This document shows, one piece after another, positions 1 to 7,569 of a stretch of DNA of 12,821 bases. The DNA is from STC-74 sp031423995. GTDB lineage: Bacteria > Patescibacteriota > Gracilibacteria > BD1-5 > UBA2023. Each line of letters opens with the position of its first letter. Position 1 is the first letter of the stretch. The notes beneath the pieces are model-generated. The model saw only the letters and a list, made by a program, of their open reading frames with translations. It did not search any database and was not told the DNA's origin. Both the position numbers and the translations under genes were made by a program. Where the stretch lies: the NCBI GenBank assembly GCA_031423995.1, contig JANPGO010000105.1, forward strand, positions 1-12,821, in the 5' to 3' direction.

Positions 1-1491
1 GCATATATCGATAAAACTCCAGATTCTGTTCATCTCGACGGCATGGAGGCAAAGCTCTACCGACTTATCTGGGAACGAACAGTCGCAAGCCAGATGAAGG
101 AAGCAGAAGTTGAGACAACGACCTATCATTTCGCACCAAAGGGACATGATGAAGATTGGATCGTGAAGGGTGAGGTGATCAAGTTCCCAGGTTTTATGAA
201 ACTCTACATAGAGGGCACTGATGAGGAGAATGATGAAGAATCAGAATCCAAAAAACTCCCGCTGGTGCGAAAATGAGAAATCCTTCCATCGACGGACTTT
301 ATTGGGAATCAGAAATTTTCCCTTCCACCACCCCGCTATACTGAGGCTGCACTCGTCAAAAAGCTCGAATCAGAAGGAATTGGTCGTCCTTCGACCTATG
401 CCCCGACGATTCAAACAATCCAAGATCGTGGATATGTCGTGATCGAGCAGAAGAAGCTCATCCCGACTGATATTGCCTTCATCGTCGTGGATTATCTCGA
501 TCAAGAATTCTCGAACTTCATGCAGTATAGTTTCACAGCGGACGTCGAGAGTCAGTTCGATCAGATCGCAGAAGGGAAGCTCGATTGGCAGAAGATGCTC
601 GGAGACTTCTATGCTCCATTTCATGCATCAATCGAGAGTGCTCTTGGAACAGAGTGACGATTTGCTGGAGAACGTATCCTCGGGAAAGATACTGTCACAG
701 GACGAACCGTACTTGCTCGTATGAGTCGATTCGGGCCTGTCGTGCAGATAGGGGCGACTGATGAACTCGCTGAAGATGAGAAACCTCGGTATGCGAATCT
801 GGCTCCAGGTATGTCTATCGATGATGTGAGCCTCGAAGATGCACTGAAGCTCTTCTCATTTCCGAAAGAAATTGGTTCGTATGAGAATAAAGCAGTCATA
901 ATCGGTCAGTGACGATATGGTCCCTATGTGAAGTGGGGAGAAGAGTTCGTCTCTATTCCACGAAGTGAAGATGCACATGCAGTTGATCTCGATCGTGCCA
1001 TCGAGATTATCGAGGCAAAAAAAGTCGAAAATGCTCCCGTCGGACACTATCAGTGAGAACCGTATACGAAGGGGAAGTGAAGATTTGGTCCGTTTCTCAA
1101 GTGGAAGGATCTCTACGTGAATGTTCCTCGTGCGGTCGATTTCGAAAATATCTCTCCTGAGGAAGCTGAGAAGCTCATCGCTGCCAAGGTCGATAAAGAA
1201 ACGAATCGATATATCCATCACTGGCCAGAAGAGAAAATCTCCGTCGAGAATGGTCGCTATGGTCCCTATATCAAATTCGGGAAAGAGAATGTCTATCTGA
1301 AACGAGGAGGCAAGAAGATTACTGATGAGGAACTCATACAGAAGCTCACACTCGATGAAGTGAAAGAGATGATTATCGAACAAATCCCAAGTGCATTTAA
1401 GGAGAAAAAGACTAAGACGAAGGCTAAGGCTAAGTGAGAAATAGAGAAACCAGTTGCCAAGAAAGCTCCAGCAAAGAAGAAAATAAACTAG
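1..1491 (+). CDS. topA: DNA topoisomerase I, C-terminal part (5' end outside window)
   Basis: Type IA topoisomerase, which relaxes negative supercoils through a transient single-strand break. About 496 codons are present; the catalytic Tyr region lies upstream of the window. Seen: the family stretch PPPRYTEAALVKKLESEGIG followed by RPSTYAPTI, then four C-terminal repeats of the form (G)R(F/Y)GP near 724, 913, 1081 and 1252, and a Lys/Ala-rich tail. Six in-frame UGA codons (274, 655, 910, 1054, 1078, 1435) read as Gly. At 910 and 1078 UGA fills the Gly of the GR(F/Y)GP repeat, while the copy near 1252 uses GGT, an internal control for the recoding. The gene ends in TAG at 1489. Product is certain; only the missing 5' end limits the call. 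Confidence 0.95.
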
Positions 1492-1498
1492 TTTCTAC

Positions 1499-1525
1499 GG
1501 AGTGAGATATCTGGCTCCATTTTTT
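1499..1525 (+). terminator. weak candidate terminator after topA
   Basis: A short GGAG/CTCC stem (1499-1502 with 1515-1518) is followed by a run of six T. The stem is only 4-5 bp and the T-run overlaps the -35 region of the next promoter, so the call is tentative. Confidence 0.3.
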
Positions 1526-1551
1526 GATTTTTCCGAGAAATTCTCTATACT
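1524..1551 (+). promoter_or_regulatory. sigma70-like promoter for the ABC/C39 operon, apparently leaderless
   Basis: TTGATT (1524-1529), a 16-nt spacer and TATACT (1546-1551). The ATG at 1558 lies only 6 nt after the -10 box, so transcription would begin at or next to the A of the start codon. No Shine-Dalgarno sequence precedes the gene. Confidence 0.55.
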
Positions 1552-1557
1552 CTGGCT

Positions 1558-3462
1558 ATGACATTCTCCCAGAAGTTCAAGCGATTTTTTGAGCCTATAG
1601 TCCATGATCCAAAGACCTATATCCAGTGTACATTCGAGTGAATTCTGGATGGACTTTTTTTCATTGCTTCACTGTATTTCTTCGAAATTATCGGACAGAC
1701 GATTCACCTCTCACAGACGGAAGAGTTCTATAATGCTATTTTACTATTCGGTGCTATTTCTCTTTCGTATTTTCTGATAAAAATTCTCGTTATTCATTGG
1801 GGTTGGGTGAATATCTATGTGAGTATTGATACTTTCGCATCGAAACGGTATCTCTCCGCATTTATCGCTGGTGAACCAAATGCAGTAGAGAAAATATGAA
1901 CCGGGAGATTTCTCCAAGTCTATCGCTCGTGAACTCGTCTCTGGATGGAAATGATACATGGATTTCTGAGCACTGATCTCGCACTGATCCTCTCGAGTAT
2001 ATATGGAATTATACGAGTCTCACAGTTCAATATATATTACGGTTTTTTATTCATTTCCACACTCGTGATCCTTCTCCTAGTAACCTACTATACCGATAAA
2101 AGATATACCGTCCCATATCGAAAAAGACGAGTCGAAATAGAGAGTGACTATGGGAGACTACTTGCACGAGTATTCATGTCGAAGATGGAATATATGCAGA
2201 ATCACGAATTTCCAAAAGAGCTCACTCGGATAGCATCGATGCTCCAGAATATACGAACCCAGAACCACCATATTGATAATACAGTGTGATGAATGTATAT
2301 TGTCGTGCGTGTTTTGGGATTCCTCTTTCGTCTAGGGGTGTATGTTTTCGTAGGTCGAGCGGTACTCGAGGGGACGGCGAGTTTCTGGCTCCTCTCACTC
2401 TATATCATGATCGTCTCGACCATCGAGATGACGATGCGAACTGTATATGATTCATTCCGTCGATTCACTCGGGACGGGCAGCAAATCGAGAAGCTCTGGT
2501 CCACTTTCGACTCCCTTACTCCGATCAAGTGATACGACTCTGGCAACACATTCACCCCCGATCACAAAAACATCGAAATCAAAAATATTTCTTACGGCTA
2601 CACTGAATCTAAAGTCTTTGAAAATTTCTCTCTCACCATCGAGAAAGGGAAGAAGACAGCACTCGTCTGAGCCTCAGGAGGAGGAAAGACCACACTGATC
2701 AAACTTATTGCTGGATACCTCCATCCAGAATCTGGAAGTATCTCAGTCCTCGGGAATCCACTCGGTACTACAGCTCTCAAAACCTATTATCCTCATATCG
2801 GCTACCTTACCCAGGATCCGAGTGTCTTCGATGGAACGATCAGAGAGAATCTGATTTCCGCCGTAGCAAATACTGATGTCTTGTCATCTCGAACGAATGT
2901 GAGAGATCCCTTTCAAAATCACATTTGAGAAAAGAATAAAGAAAATCTCTTATCTGCAAGAAAAAGAGATTTACCCACAAGGGGTATACTGACTACCTCG
3001 CTCACCCGGAATGACAAAATACAAGATGCTAACAAAATACAAGATGTTGAACTCGAACAAAAACTGACTCAAGCACTCAAACTCGCCCACTGTGACTTCG
3101 TCTTCGAACTCGAGAAGGGTCTCGATACTGAAATAGGGGAAAGGGGAGTGAGACTCTCCTGATGACAGAAACAACGTCTCGCCATCGCAAAGATATTTCT
3201 CAAGGATCCAGAAATCATCCTCCTGGATGAACCTACCTCTGCTCTTGACTCCTTCAGTGAAGAGAAGATCACTGAAGCACTGAATACACTCTTCGAATGA
3301 CGTACGGTTATCATCGTGGCGCATAGACTCCAGACGGTGAAGAAGGCTGATGATATCATCGTCATCGAGTGAGGATCAGTGGTTGAGCGAGGAACACACA
3401 CAACCCTTGTGGAACAGGGAGGAATCTATGCGAGGATGCTCGAGTTACAGAGTGGATTTTAA
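1558..3462 (+). CDS. ABC transporter, fused membrane and ATPase domains (exporter type)
   Basis: 634 aa when UGA is Gly (12 UGA codons). The N-terminal ~290 residues are hydrophobic with several membrane segments. The C-terminal ATPase has Walker A GASGGGKTT (first Gly UGA at 2668, Lys at residue 377), Q-loop LTQDP, signature LSGGQ (residues 533-537, both Gly UGA at 3160 and 3163), Walker B IILLDEP (Asp557, Glu558) and H-loop AHR (His589). It is probably a half-transporter acting as a dimer in the cytoplasmic membrane; substrate unknown. Odd: about 50 extra residues (roughly 445-496) between Q-loop and signature resemble an in-frame repeat insertion. The next gene, a secreted C39-like peptidase, starts 10 nt after the TAA, so both are probably co-transcribed. 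Start chosen at the ATG 6 nt after a strong -10 box. Confidence 0.9.
2897..3015. repeat. probable degenerate repeat element inserted in frame in the ABC ATPase gene
   Basis: The left edge ATGTGAGAGATCC (2897-2909) matches in 12 of 13 positions the reverse complement of 7505-7517 in an intergenic repeat. The right edge GGAATGAC (3008-3015) resembles the reverse complement of that repeat's other end (GTCATCC). Inside is a 9-bp inverted repeat (2943-2951 with 2964-2972). The segment falls where ABC ATPases normally have only a short helix, keeps the frame open and contains one UGA (2926). Confidence 0.5.
3014..3049 (+). repeat. 18-bp tandem duplication inside the ABC gene
   Basis: ACAAAATACAAGATG occurs at 3014-3028 and again at 3032-3046, a period of 18 bp that adds six residues (DKIQDA then NKIQDV) without breaking the frame. 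It adjoins the right edge of the proposed insertion and may record repair or slippage at that junction. Confidence 0.75.
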
Positions 3463-3472
3463 CCCCATTTTC

Positions 3473-4450
3473 ATGAAGTATCTTTTCTTTTCTATGGTTG
3501 TCATCTGAGGAATTTTCTCTACTCTGTCTCTATTCGCTTGAGCTGACTGAGTGACTAGATGAAATATCACAGAGATTCGTCCCCAGGTACGTCACATTAT
3601 TTCACTCGGAAAAAGTATCGAAGTACATCTTGGTGAACCTATTCTCGATCGTCTCATCGCTCATCGACAGAAAATACTCGAACAGGTAGAGTCGAACCTC
3701 AATAATCTCGGATGAATTCGTACTCAGGCAACACTCGATATATCAGAAAGCTATCATCTCACACTCCAGAAATATAAACTCTCCTGTGAAGTTGCAGGGC
3801 TTCGTATGATGATGGAGAGTCTCACTCATTCGGCTCTCGATGAGGATGAGATTATAGGATCACTTCATTCTTTTCCAGGGCCGCTGAGTTCTGGAAGTGT
3901 CTGGTGAGATCCAGATACTGAGTTCGTCGGATCTATCACAGGAAGTCAGTTCTGGCATACAGGATATGGTATCTATGAGTCCCCACTGAAGCACTATGTC
4001 CAATCCCTCGGATATACTGCGGATACATATAATCGTTGGTCATCGAGTTTCTCCTGAGCGGATACTCTTCTCACTCATCTCTTCGACGATCTTGAAGAGT
4101 GACATCGTGTCATGCTCTGGTGAGATTGGTGCACCCTTCCAGCATATGAAGATGGGATGCTCGAAGATGTTGATGCATTTGTAGTCGAGCATACTTTCCT
4201 GAATGCACGCAATCCATGTTCGAGAAGCTATAGTGAAAGACGATTCTCATGGAAGACTCCTGACGGAAAAATGATTCAGTGACTCTCTGGTGAACATGTT
4301 TTCCTTCTCCTCGGATACAGAGGAAAAAAGGAGCATCCAGATAGTGTTATTGTCTGGGATACGGACACAGGGAAACATATTTTCTCATATACTGAATGGA
4401 TGCGAAAGTGGTCTGCACTTGATTATCGTGCTCTCAGTATCATCAGATAA
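3473..4450 (+). CDS. secreted C39-like cysteine peptidase (Peptidase_C39_2 type)
   Basis: 325 aa with ten UGA-Gly codons. Residues 1-25 form a signal peptide: MKYLF start, hydrophobic core, then LFAGADG as a likely cleavage zone. The C-terminal two thirds fit C39-like peptidases: SCEVAGLRMMM with candidate nucleophile Cys105, GDPDTEFVG, GYGIYESPL, WKTPDGKM, GEHVFLLLGY with candidate His275, and VWDTDTG with candidate Asp296. The product should act outside the cytoplasmic membrane, cleaving a peptide or peptide crosslink; substrate unknown. It starts 10 nt after the ABC transporter stop, without a Shine-Dalgarno motif, so joint expression is likely. Known C39 domains often process substrates of ABC exporters, but there they are fused to the transporter. 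Residues 30-95 are a family-unassigned helical N-terminal region. Confidence 0.75.
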
Positions 4451-4516
4451 TTGTTCATTTTGAAATATTTTTCTCAAAATTCAATACAATTTCTCTATAC
4501 CCTTGTATGTATTTAT

Positions 4517-4544
4517 TTGACAGCGTTTTATAAATATATACAAT
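4517..4544 (+). promoter_or_regulatory. sigma70-like promoter for the lysine-rich protein gene
   Basis: TTGACA (4517-4522), a 16-nt spacer and TACAAT (4539-4544). The start codon is at 4568, so this transcript would carry a leader of roughly 17 nt, unlike the leaderless-looking genes nearby. A GGAG at 4547-4550 is too far upstream to be a typical ribosome binding site. Confidence 0.55.
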
Positions 4545-4567
4545 ACGGAGTATCCTAATTTTACACT

Positions 4568-4828
4568 ATGTCAAAAAATAAGAAGTACGAGACTTCTTCG
4601 GAAGAGGCGCTCAAGAAGGCTGAAAAAAAAGCACTTAAGCAAAAAACAAAGGCTGAGAAAAAAGCAAAGAAGGCTCAAGAAAAAGCGCTCAAGAAAGCAC
4701 AGAAAGAAGCAAAAAAATCTGAAAAGAAGAAAACAAAGAGCACAAAAGCTCCAGCTCCAAAAAAAGCTCCAGTCAAAAAACCAGTAGCTGTAAAGAAGGC
4801 TCCAGTAAAAGCTCCAGTCAAAAAATAA
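4568..4828 (+). CDS. lysine/alanine/proline-rich basic protein (histone H1-like composition)
   Basis: 86 aa, about 40% lysine. Residues 10-55 are Lys/Ala/Glu-rich and probably helical or coiled coil. Residues 58-86 are KAP/KKP repeats such as APVKKPVAV, probably disordered. There are no hydrophobic segments, no Cys, no Gly and no UGA codon. Such composition is typical of H1-like or AlgP-like nucleoid proteins, and a role in binding DNA, RNA or polyphosphate is inferred from charge alone. It has its own promoter upstream and a strong terminator hairpin directly downstream, so it is mainly a single-gene transcript. The same kind of tail ends TopA and PPK2 in this window. Low-complexity composition prevents a family assignment. 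Confidence 0.7.
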   Translation: MSKNKKYETSSEEALKKAEKKALKQKTKAEKKAKKAQEKALKKAQKEAKKSEKKKTKSTKAPAPKKAPVKKPVAVKKAPVKAPVKK

Positions 4829-4837
4829 CATCTCTTC

Positions 4838-4873
4838 AAACGTCCCATTTGGGACGTTTTCCTTATTCTTTTT
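4838..4873 (+). terminator. rho-independent terminator between the lysine-rich gene and ppk2
   Basis: A perfect 9-bp stem AAACGTCCC/GGGACGTTT (4838-4846 with 4851-4859), 4-nt loop, followed by a T-rich tract that runs up to the ATG of ppk2 at 4876. It separates the two genes, so ppk2 needs its own promoter or readthrough. Confidence 0.8.
4864..4869 (+). promoter_or_regulatory. -10-like box for ppk2, leaderless geometry
   Basis: TATTCT matches the -10 consensus at 4 of 6 positions and ends exactly 6 nt before the ATG at 4876. No convincing -35 is visible because that space is taken by the upstream terminator stem. It is supported mainly by the same 6-nt spacing at four other genes. Confidence 0.35.
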
Positions 4874-4875
4874 CT

Positions 4876-5853
4876 ATGCCAAAAAAAATCACTCTCAAAA
4901 ATATTGCTACTCGTGCTCCTGCCGGTATGACGAAAGAAAAGGCACTAAAGGAACTCGAGAAAATGAAAGCAGAAATTATTGAACTCCAGGATCAATTCTA
5001 CGCAGATGGTCGATATTCTCTTCTTATCGTTCTCCAGGGAATGGATGCAAGTGGGAAGGATGGAACCGTCAGACATGTCCTCGGTGGTGTCAATCCATCA
5101 GGAATCAAGGTCTATTCTTGGAAGAAACCAGTGGGAGAAGAGACAAAACATGACTATCTCTGGAGACTTCATCGCGTTACCCCAGAAAAAGGAATGATTA
5201 CCGTCTGGAATCGTTCTCACTATGAGGATATCCTCGTGCCAACAGTTCTTAAGTTTCTCGATAAAAAGGTCGTAGATCGTCGATATGATCATATCAACAA
5301 CTTCGAGAAGATGCTCACGGATGAAGGAACAATTATCGTGAAGTGCTATCTCCATATGTCGAAGGATGTTCAGCTCGAGCGACTTGAGGAACGCATGCTC
5401 GAACCGCATAAGTACTGGAAATCGACGGGTGCAGACTTTGATTCTCGAGCCCTCTGGGATGACTATATGTCAGCCTATGAATCAGTCCTTGAACGAACTG
5501 ATACAGTCCATGCTCCCTGGAATATCATCCCTGTCGATAATAAGTGGTACAAGCTCTGGCTCGTCGCGAAGCAAGTCCTTGCTGCGATGAAATCAGTGAA
5601 ACTCGAATGGCCTCTTCTGACTGCAGAAAATATTCCTGAGAGTGTCCGTCAAGATGTAGAAGAAAAAAAGCTCCGTATCAAGATCGCTCTCGAACAGGAG
5701 AAAAAGAGTCCTCCTACTCCAAAAGAGAAGAAGACTCTTTCCAAGAAAAAGTCTGTTCCAGCCATGAAGTCAGTAGTTCCGAAGAAGGAATCAGCTCCGA
5801 AGAAGTCTCCTGAGAAGGTTTCTGTTCCAAAGAAATCAATTCCGAAAAAATAA
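4876..5853 (+). CDS. ppk2: polyphosphate kinase 2 family protein with lysine-rich C-terminal tail
   Basis: 325 aa, uninterrupted, no UGA codon. PPK2 enzymes transfer phosphate between polyphosphate and nucleoside mono- or diphosphates in the cytoplasm. Seen: Walker A-like GMDASGKDGT (Gly55, Lys61, Asp62), GVNPSG, and the lid/Walker B-type block NRSHYEDILVP (from Asn112), followed by EERMLEPHKYWK and PWNIIPVDNKWYKLW. The N-terminal half resembles class III-type PPK2, which can charge AMP and ADP, but class is an inference. Residues ~275-325 are an added Lys/Pro/Ser-rich, probably disordered tail. Start: a TTG at 4849 in frame lies inside the terminator hairpin; the ATG at 4876 leaves a normal N-terminus and is preferred. 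It converges with the TrmB-like gene. Confidence 0.9.
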   Translation: MPKKITLKNIATRAPAGMTKEKALKELEKMKAEIIELQDQFYADGRYSLLIVLQGMDASGKDGTVRHVLGGVNPSGIKVYSWKKPVGEETKHDYLWRLHRVTPEKGMITVWNRSHYEDILVPTVLKFLDKKVVDRRYDHINNFEKMLTDEGTIIVKCYLHMSKDVQLERLEERMLEPHKYWKSTGADFDSRALWDDYMSAYESVLERTDTVHAPWNIIPVDNKWYKLWLVAKQVLAAMKSVKLEWPLLTAENIPESVRQDVEEKKLRIKIALEQEKKSPPTPKEKKTLSKKKSVPAMKSVVPKKESAPKKSPEKVSVPKKSIPKK

Positions 5854-5856
5854 TCA

Positions 5857-6633
5857 CTATATATTCCCCTGATCTTCTCGATCAGGGTTTTCTTTTTCTC
5901 GGATGAGCTTCGCAAGGAGTCTAAATAATTTCTCTTCATAACGAGCAAATCGTTCATTTTCGATGACCCATCCTATTTGTGAATCATAGTCGATAATTGC
6001 GACTTTATTTGCAAAGATTATTTTCGATATATTGTCTCAGAATTCATCAAAAGAAGAGGGAATCATGATGACTTCACGATTTGGGTCATTCATTCGTTTT
6101 TTCGCCTGATGAACATTGGTGATGACGATGCGCTCGAATTCTTTCTTTTTCTGAATCGATTCGTAGTCATCAGGAGTATAGATACTTTTTCCTGCATACT
6201 CTCCCCTCGATGAGCTATATCTGTAGTATATCCCTCATTTTGGCACTGATTGGAGGAGGTCAGCGTGGATCGAGCGGATTCCATCGACTCATTCTTTGAT
6301 CGAGAGGATAGGTGTATGCATTTTTTTCTCATACATGAGTTCGAGTTCTGGAAGGGTATTTTCTGCGAGAGAGTTGAGTGTGTTGAGTTTGTCTCTGAGC
6401 TTTTTCGGAGAGGTGACATGGTAGAAATACCGCTTCCCATCGAGGTACGATTTCTCGACGAGTCCATCCGCTTCAAGGGAACGGAGTGATTTGTAGACCA
6501 TCGGTCTATGGGTATTCGTTTTCTCTGCGATGTCAGTGACGATCAGATAAGGATGGTCGAGGAGAGTCATATAGACGGCTCGTTCATGTTCAGAGAGTCC
6601 GAGTCGTTCGAGAAGATGGAAGTATTTTTTCAT
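5857..6633 (-). CDS. TrmB-family transcriptional regulator
   Basis: 258 aa with three UGA-Gly codons (plus-strand TCA at 6289, 6235 and 6037), ending in TAG. Residues 1-70 form a winged helix typical of the TrmB family: LGLSEHERAVYMTLL, TDIAEKTNTHRPMVYKSLRS, LEADGLVEK and YFYHVTSPKKL. A helical linker follows (residues ~75-115), then a C-terminal domain with YYRYSSSRGEY and VIMIPSSFDEFGDNISK that may sense a ligand. No membrane segment. It is divergent from the 6790 gene across 156 nt containing two inverted repeats, one ending right at this gene's start codon, which suggests autoregulation and control of the neighbour. TrmB proteins regulate sugar or other metabolism; nothing here shows the ligand. 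Confidence 0.8.
5867..5897. terminator. terminator between convergent ppk2 and TrmB-like gene
   Basis: Perfect 8-bp stem CCCTGATC/GATCAGGG (5867-5874 with 5880-5887), 5-nt loop, then a T-rich run on the plus strand to 5897. It ends ppk2 transcripts. It lies inside the last codons of the minus-strand gene, which ends in TAG at 5857-5859, so the two 3' ends interlock. Confidence 0.8.
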
Positions 6634-6657
6634 AAGTGTATTTTTTAGAGTACACTT
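6634..6657. promoter_or_regulatory. inverted repeat abutting the TrmB-like start codon, candidate operator
   Basis: AAGTGTA (6634-6640) and TACACTT (6651-6657) are perfect 7-bp arms with a 10-nt centre. The arm touches the start codon of the minus-strand regulator, a position suited to autorepression. A TACAAT on the minus strand (plus 6660-6665) may be its -10 box. Confidence 0.45.
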
Positions 6658-6755
6658 TTATTGTACTGTTGATTCAATATCTGTCGAATTATTTTTATTC
6701 AATAGAGTATTTTGAGCATTTCTTTGATCAATTGTAAGACCTAGAATAGACAGAG

Positions 6756-6772
6756 ATATACTCAAAGTATAT
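6756..6772. promoter_or_regulatory. inverted repeat upstream of the 6790 gene, candidate operator
   Basis: ATATACT (6756-6762), CAA, AGTATAT (6766-6772) is a perfect 7-bp palindrome with a 3-nt centre. It ends 17 nt before the ATG at 6790 and overlaps TATACT and TATATT, which could serve as -10 boxes. A repressor bound here would cover the promoter. Confidence 0.45.
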
Positions 6773-6789
6773 TCTTAATTTTGAATTCT

Positions 6790-7236
6790 ATGGAAGTACT
6801 ATCGGTGGATTTGAGGCAAAAGATCAGAGATATTTTCGATGCTACGACTCTGAGAGTTGGTATGACTACCTATCAGGTGGATCGAATCCTCTGATTAGAT
6901 TATCACTCACTGAGTACGGATCAAATTCAACAATGAACACTTGAACGTATCGAGCAAATACTCACAATCATTGCGTACTTGAAGATCTACTGGTACTCAG
7001 CAGATATAACTACTTCACCCGATCAGACAGAAGCTGTATCCCAGTATCTTCATAATCCCCATCCTGATACAGATAATATGAGACCGATCGAGGCACTCAC
7101 AGAGGATCCTAAAATCTGGATACCACGTCTTCTCTCACAGCTTGAGACAAGTGATCCAGATATTCGAAAATTTTTTCCTGTTGTCTATCTTCATTGGGAG
7201 GAAAATAAGAGTTGACAAAACCATAATCATAAATAA
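6790..7236 (+). CDS. small protein, possibly MbcA/ParS/Xre antitoxin-like
   Basis: 148 aa with three UGA-Gly codons (6892, 6934, 7213), stop TAA. The N-terminal part (residues ~20-65, with YQVDRILGLDYHSLSTDQI and ERIEQILTIIAYLKIYW) could be a helix-turn-helix plus helix. The segment MRPIEALTEDPKIWIPRLL (residues ~98-116) recalls the 'P-l-L' toxin-binding segment of MbcA/ParS/Xre antitoxins. The resemblance is by eye and weak, and no RES-type toxin gene lies next to it: downstream is a terminator, then hisG. It is read divergently from the TrmB-like regulator and may be its target. If it is not an antitoxin it is an unknown small soluble protein. That it is coding is well supported: start, frame and stop are clean. 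Confidence 0.55.
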
Positions 7237-7338
7237 TATCCATATATGTTCTCTCCACAAATTTCCACATCTTGGCATCATACTCTCACCTCACGGTGTG
7301 GTATTGTGTTGTAGATATTTGTATAAAATAGTTACTGC

Positions 7339-7380
7339 AAAATCCCCCGTGAGTGTAAAAAGCTTTCGGGGGATTTTTTA
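7339..7380 (+). terminator. strong rho-independent terminator
   Basis: AAAATCCCCCG (7339-7349) pairs with CGGGGGATTTT (7367-7377), 17-nt loop, then a T-run. It closes the 6790 gene transcript about 100 nt after its TAA. Confidence 0.85.
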
Positions 7381-7435
7381 TCTTTTCTCAAATCAAAAAT
7401 GTATCTCTACTTCAAAACGAAACATACTTGGCAAA

Positions 7436-7545
7436 ACATCTGGCATCATTATCTCTCGCATTGGCGGTAAGGATTTTTTCATTCGTCATCCTGAACTTGA
7501 TTCAGGATCTCTCGCATAAAACTCTTTCCGCCAAAGTAGGCGGAT
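7436..7545. repeat. compound intergenic repeat element before hisG
   Basis: The gap 7237-7569 holds no gene I can support. This part contains nested repeats: outer arms TTGGCGG (7461-7467) and CCGCCAA (7528-7534), an inner hairpin ATCCTGAA/TTCAGGAT (7488-7495 with 7501-7508), the direct repeat ATCTCTCGCAT (7451-7461 and 7507-7517), and a 3' hairpin TCCGCC/GGCGGA (7527-7532 with 7539-7544) followed by TTTTATT. The CATCCTGAACTTG..TTCAGGATCT core is typical of dispersed intergenic palindromes. A further imperfect copy of 7436-7459 lies at 7267-7289. Confidence 0.7.
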
Positions 7546-7569
7546 TTTATTAAATTAATTTTCTTTTTT

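Noticed and set aside
2971..3401. Minus-strand open frames opposite the ABC ATPase
   Set aside because: They overlap a region with clear signature, Walker B and H-loop motifs on the plus strand.
4457..4480. Hairpin ATTTTGA/TCAAAAT after the C39 gene as a terminator
   Set aside because: Seven A/T-rich pairs with no clear T-run after it; too weak to list.
4571..4831. Minus-strand Phe/Leu/Cys-rich open frame opposite the lysine-rich gene
   Set aside because: It is the mirror of a Lys-codon-rich gene with a good promoter and terminator on the plus strand.
4849..4875. TTG start for PPK2 at 4849
   Set aside because: It lies inside the terminator hairpin loop and adds residues with no family support; the ATG at 4876 follows a -10-like box at the recurrent spacing.
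7142..7519. Plus-strand open frame across the gap before hisG
   Set aside because: It runs through a strong terminator and a palindromic repeat, in a different frame from the preceding gene, with atypical codon use.
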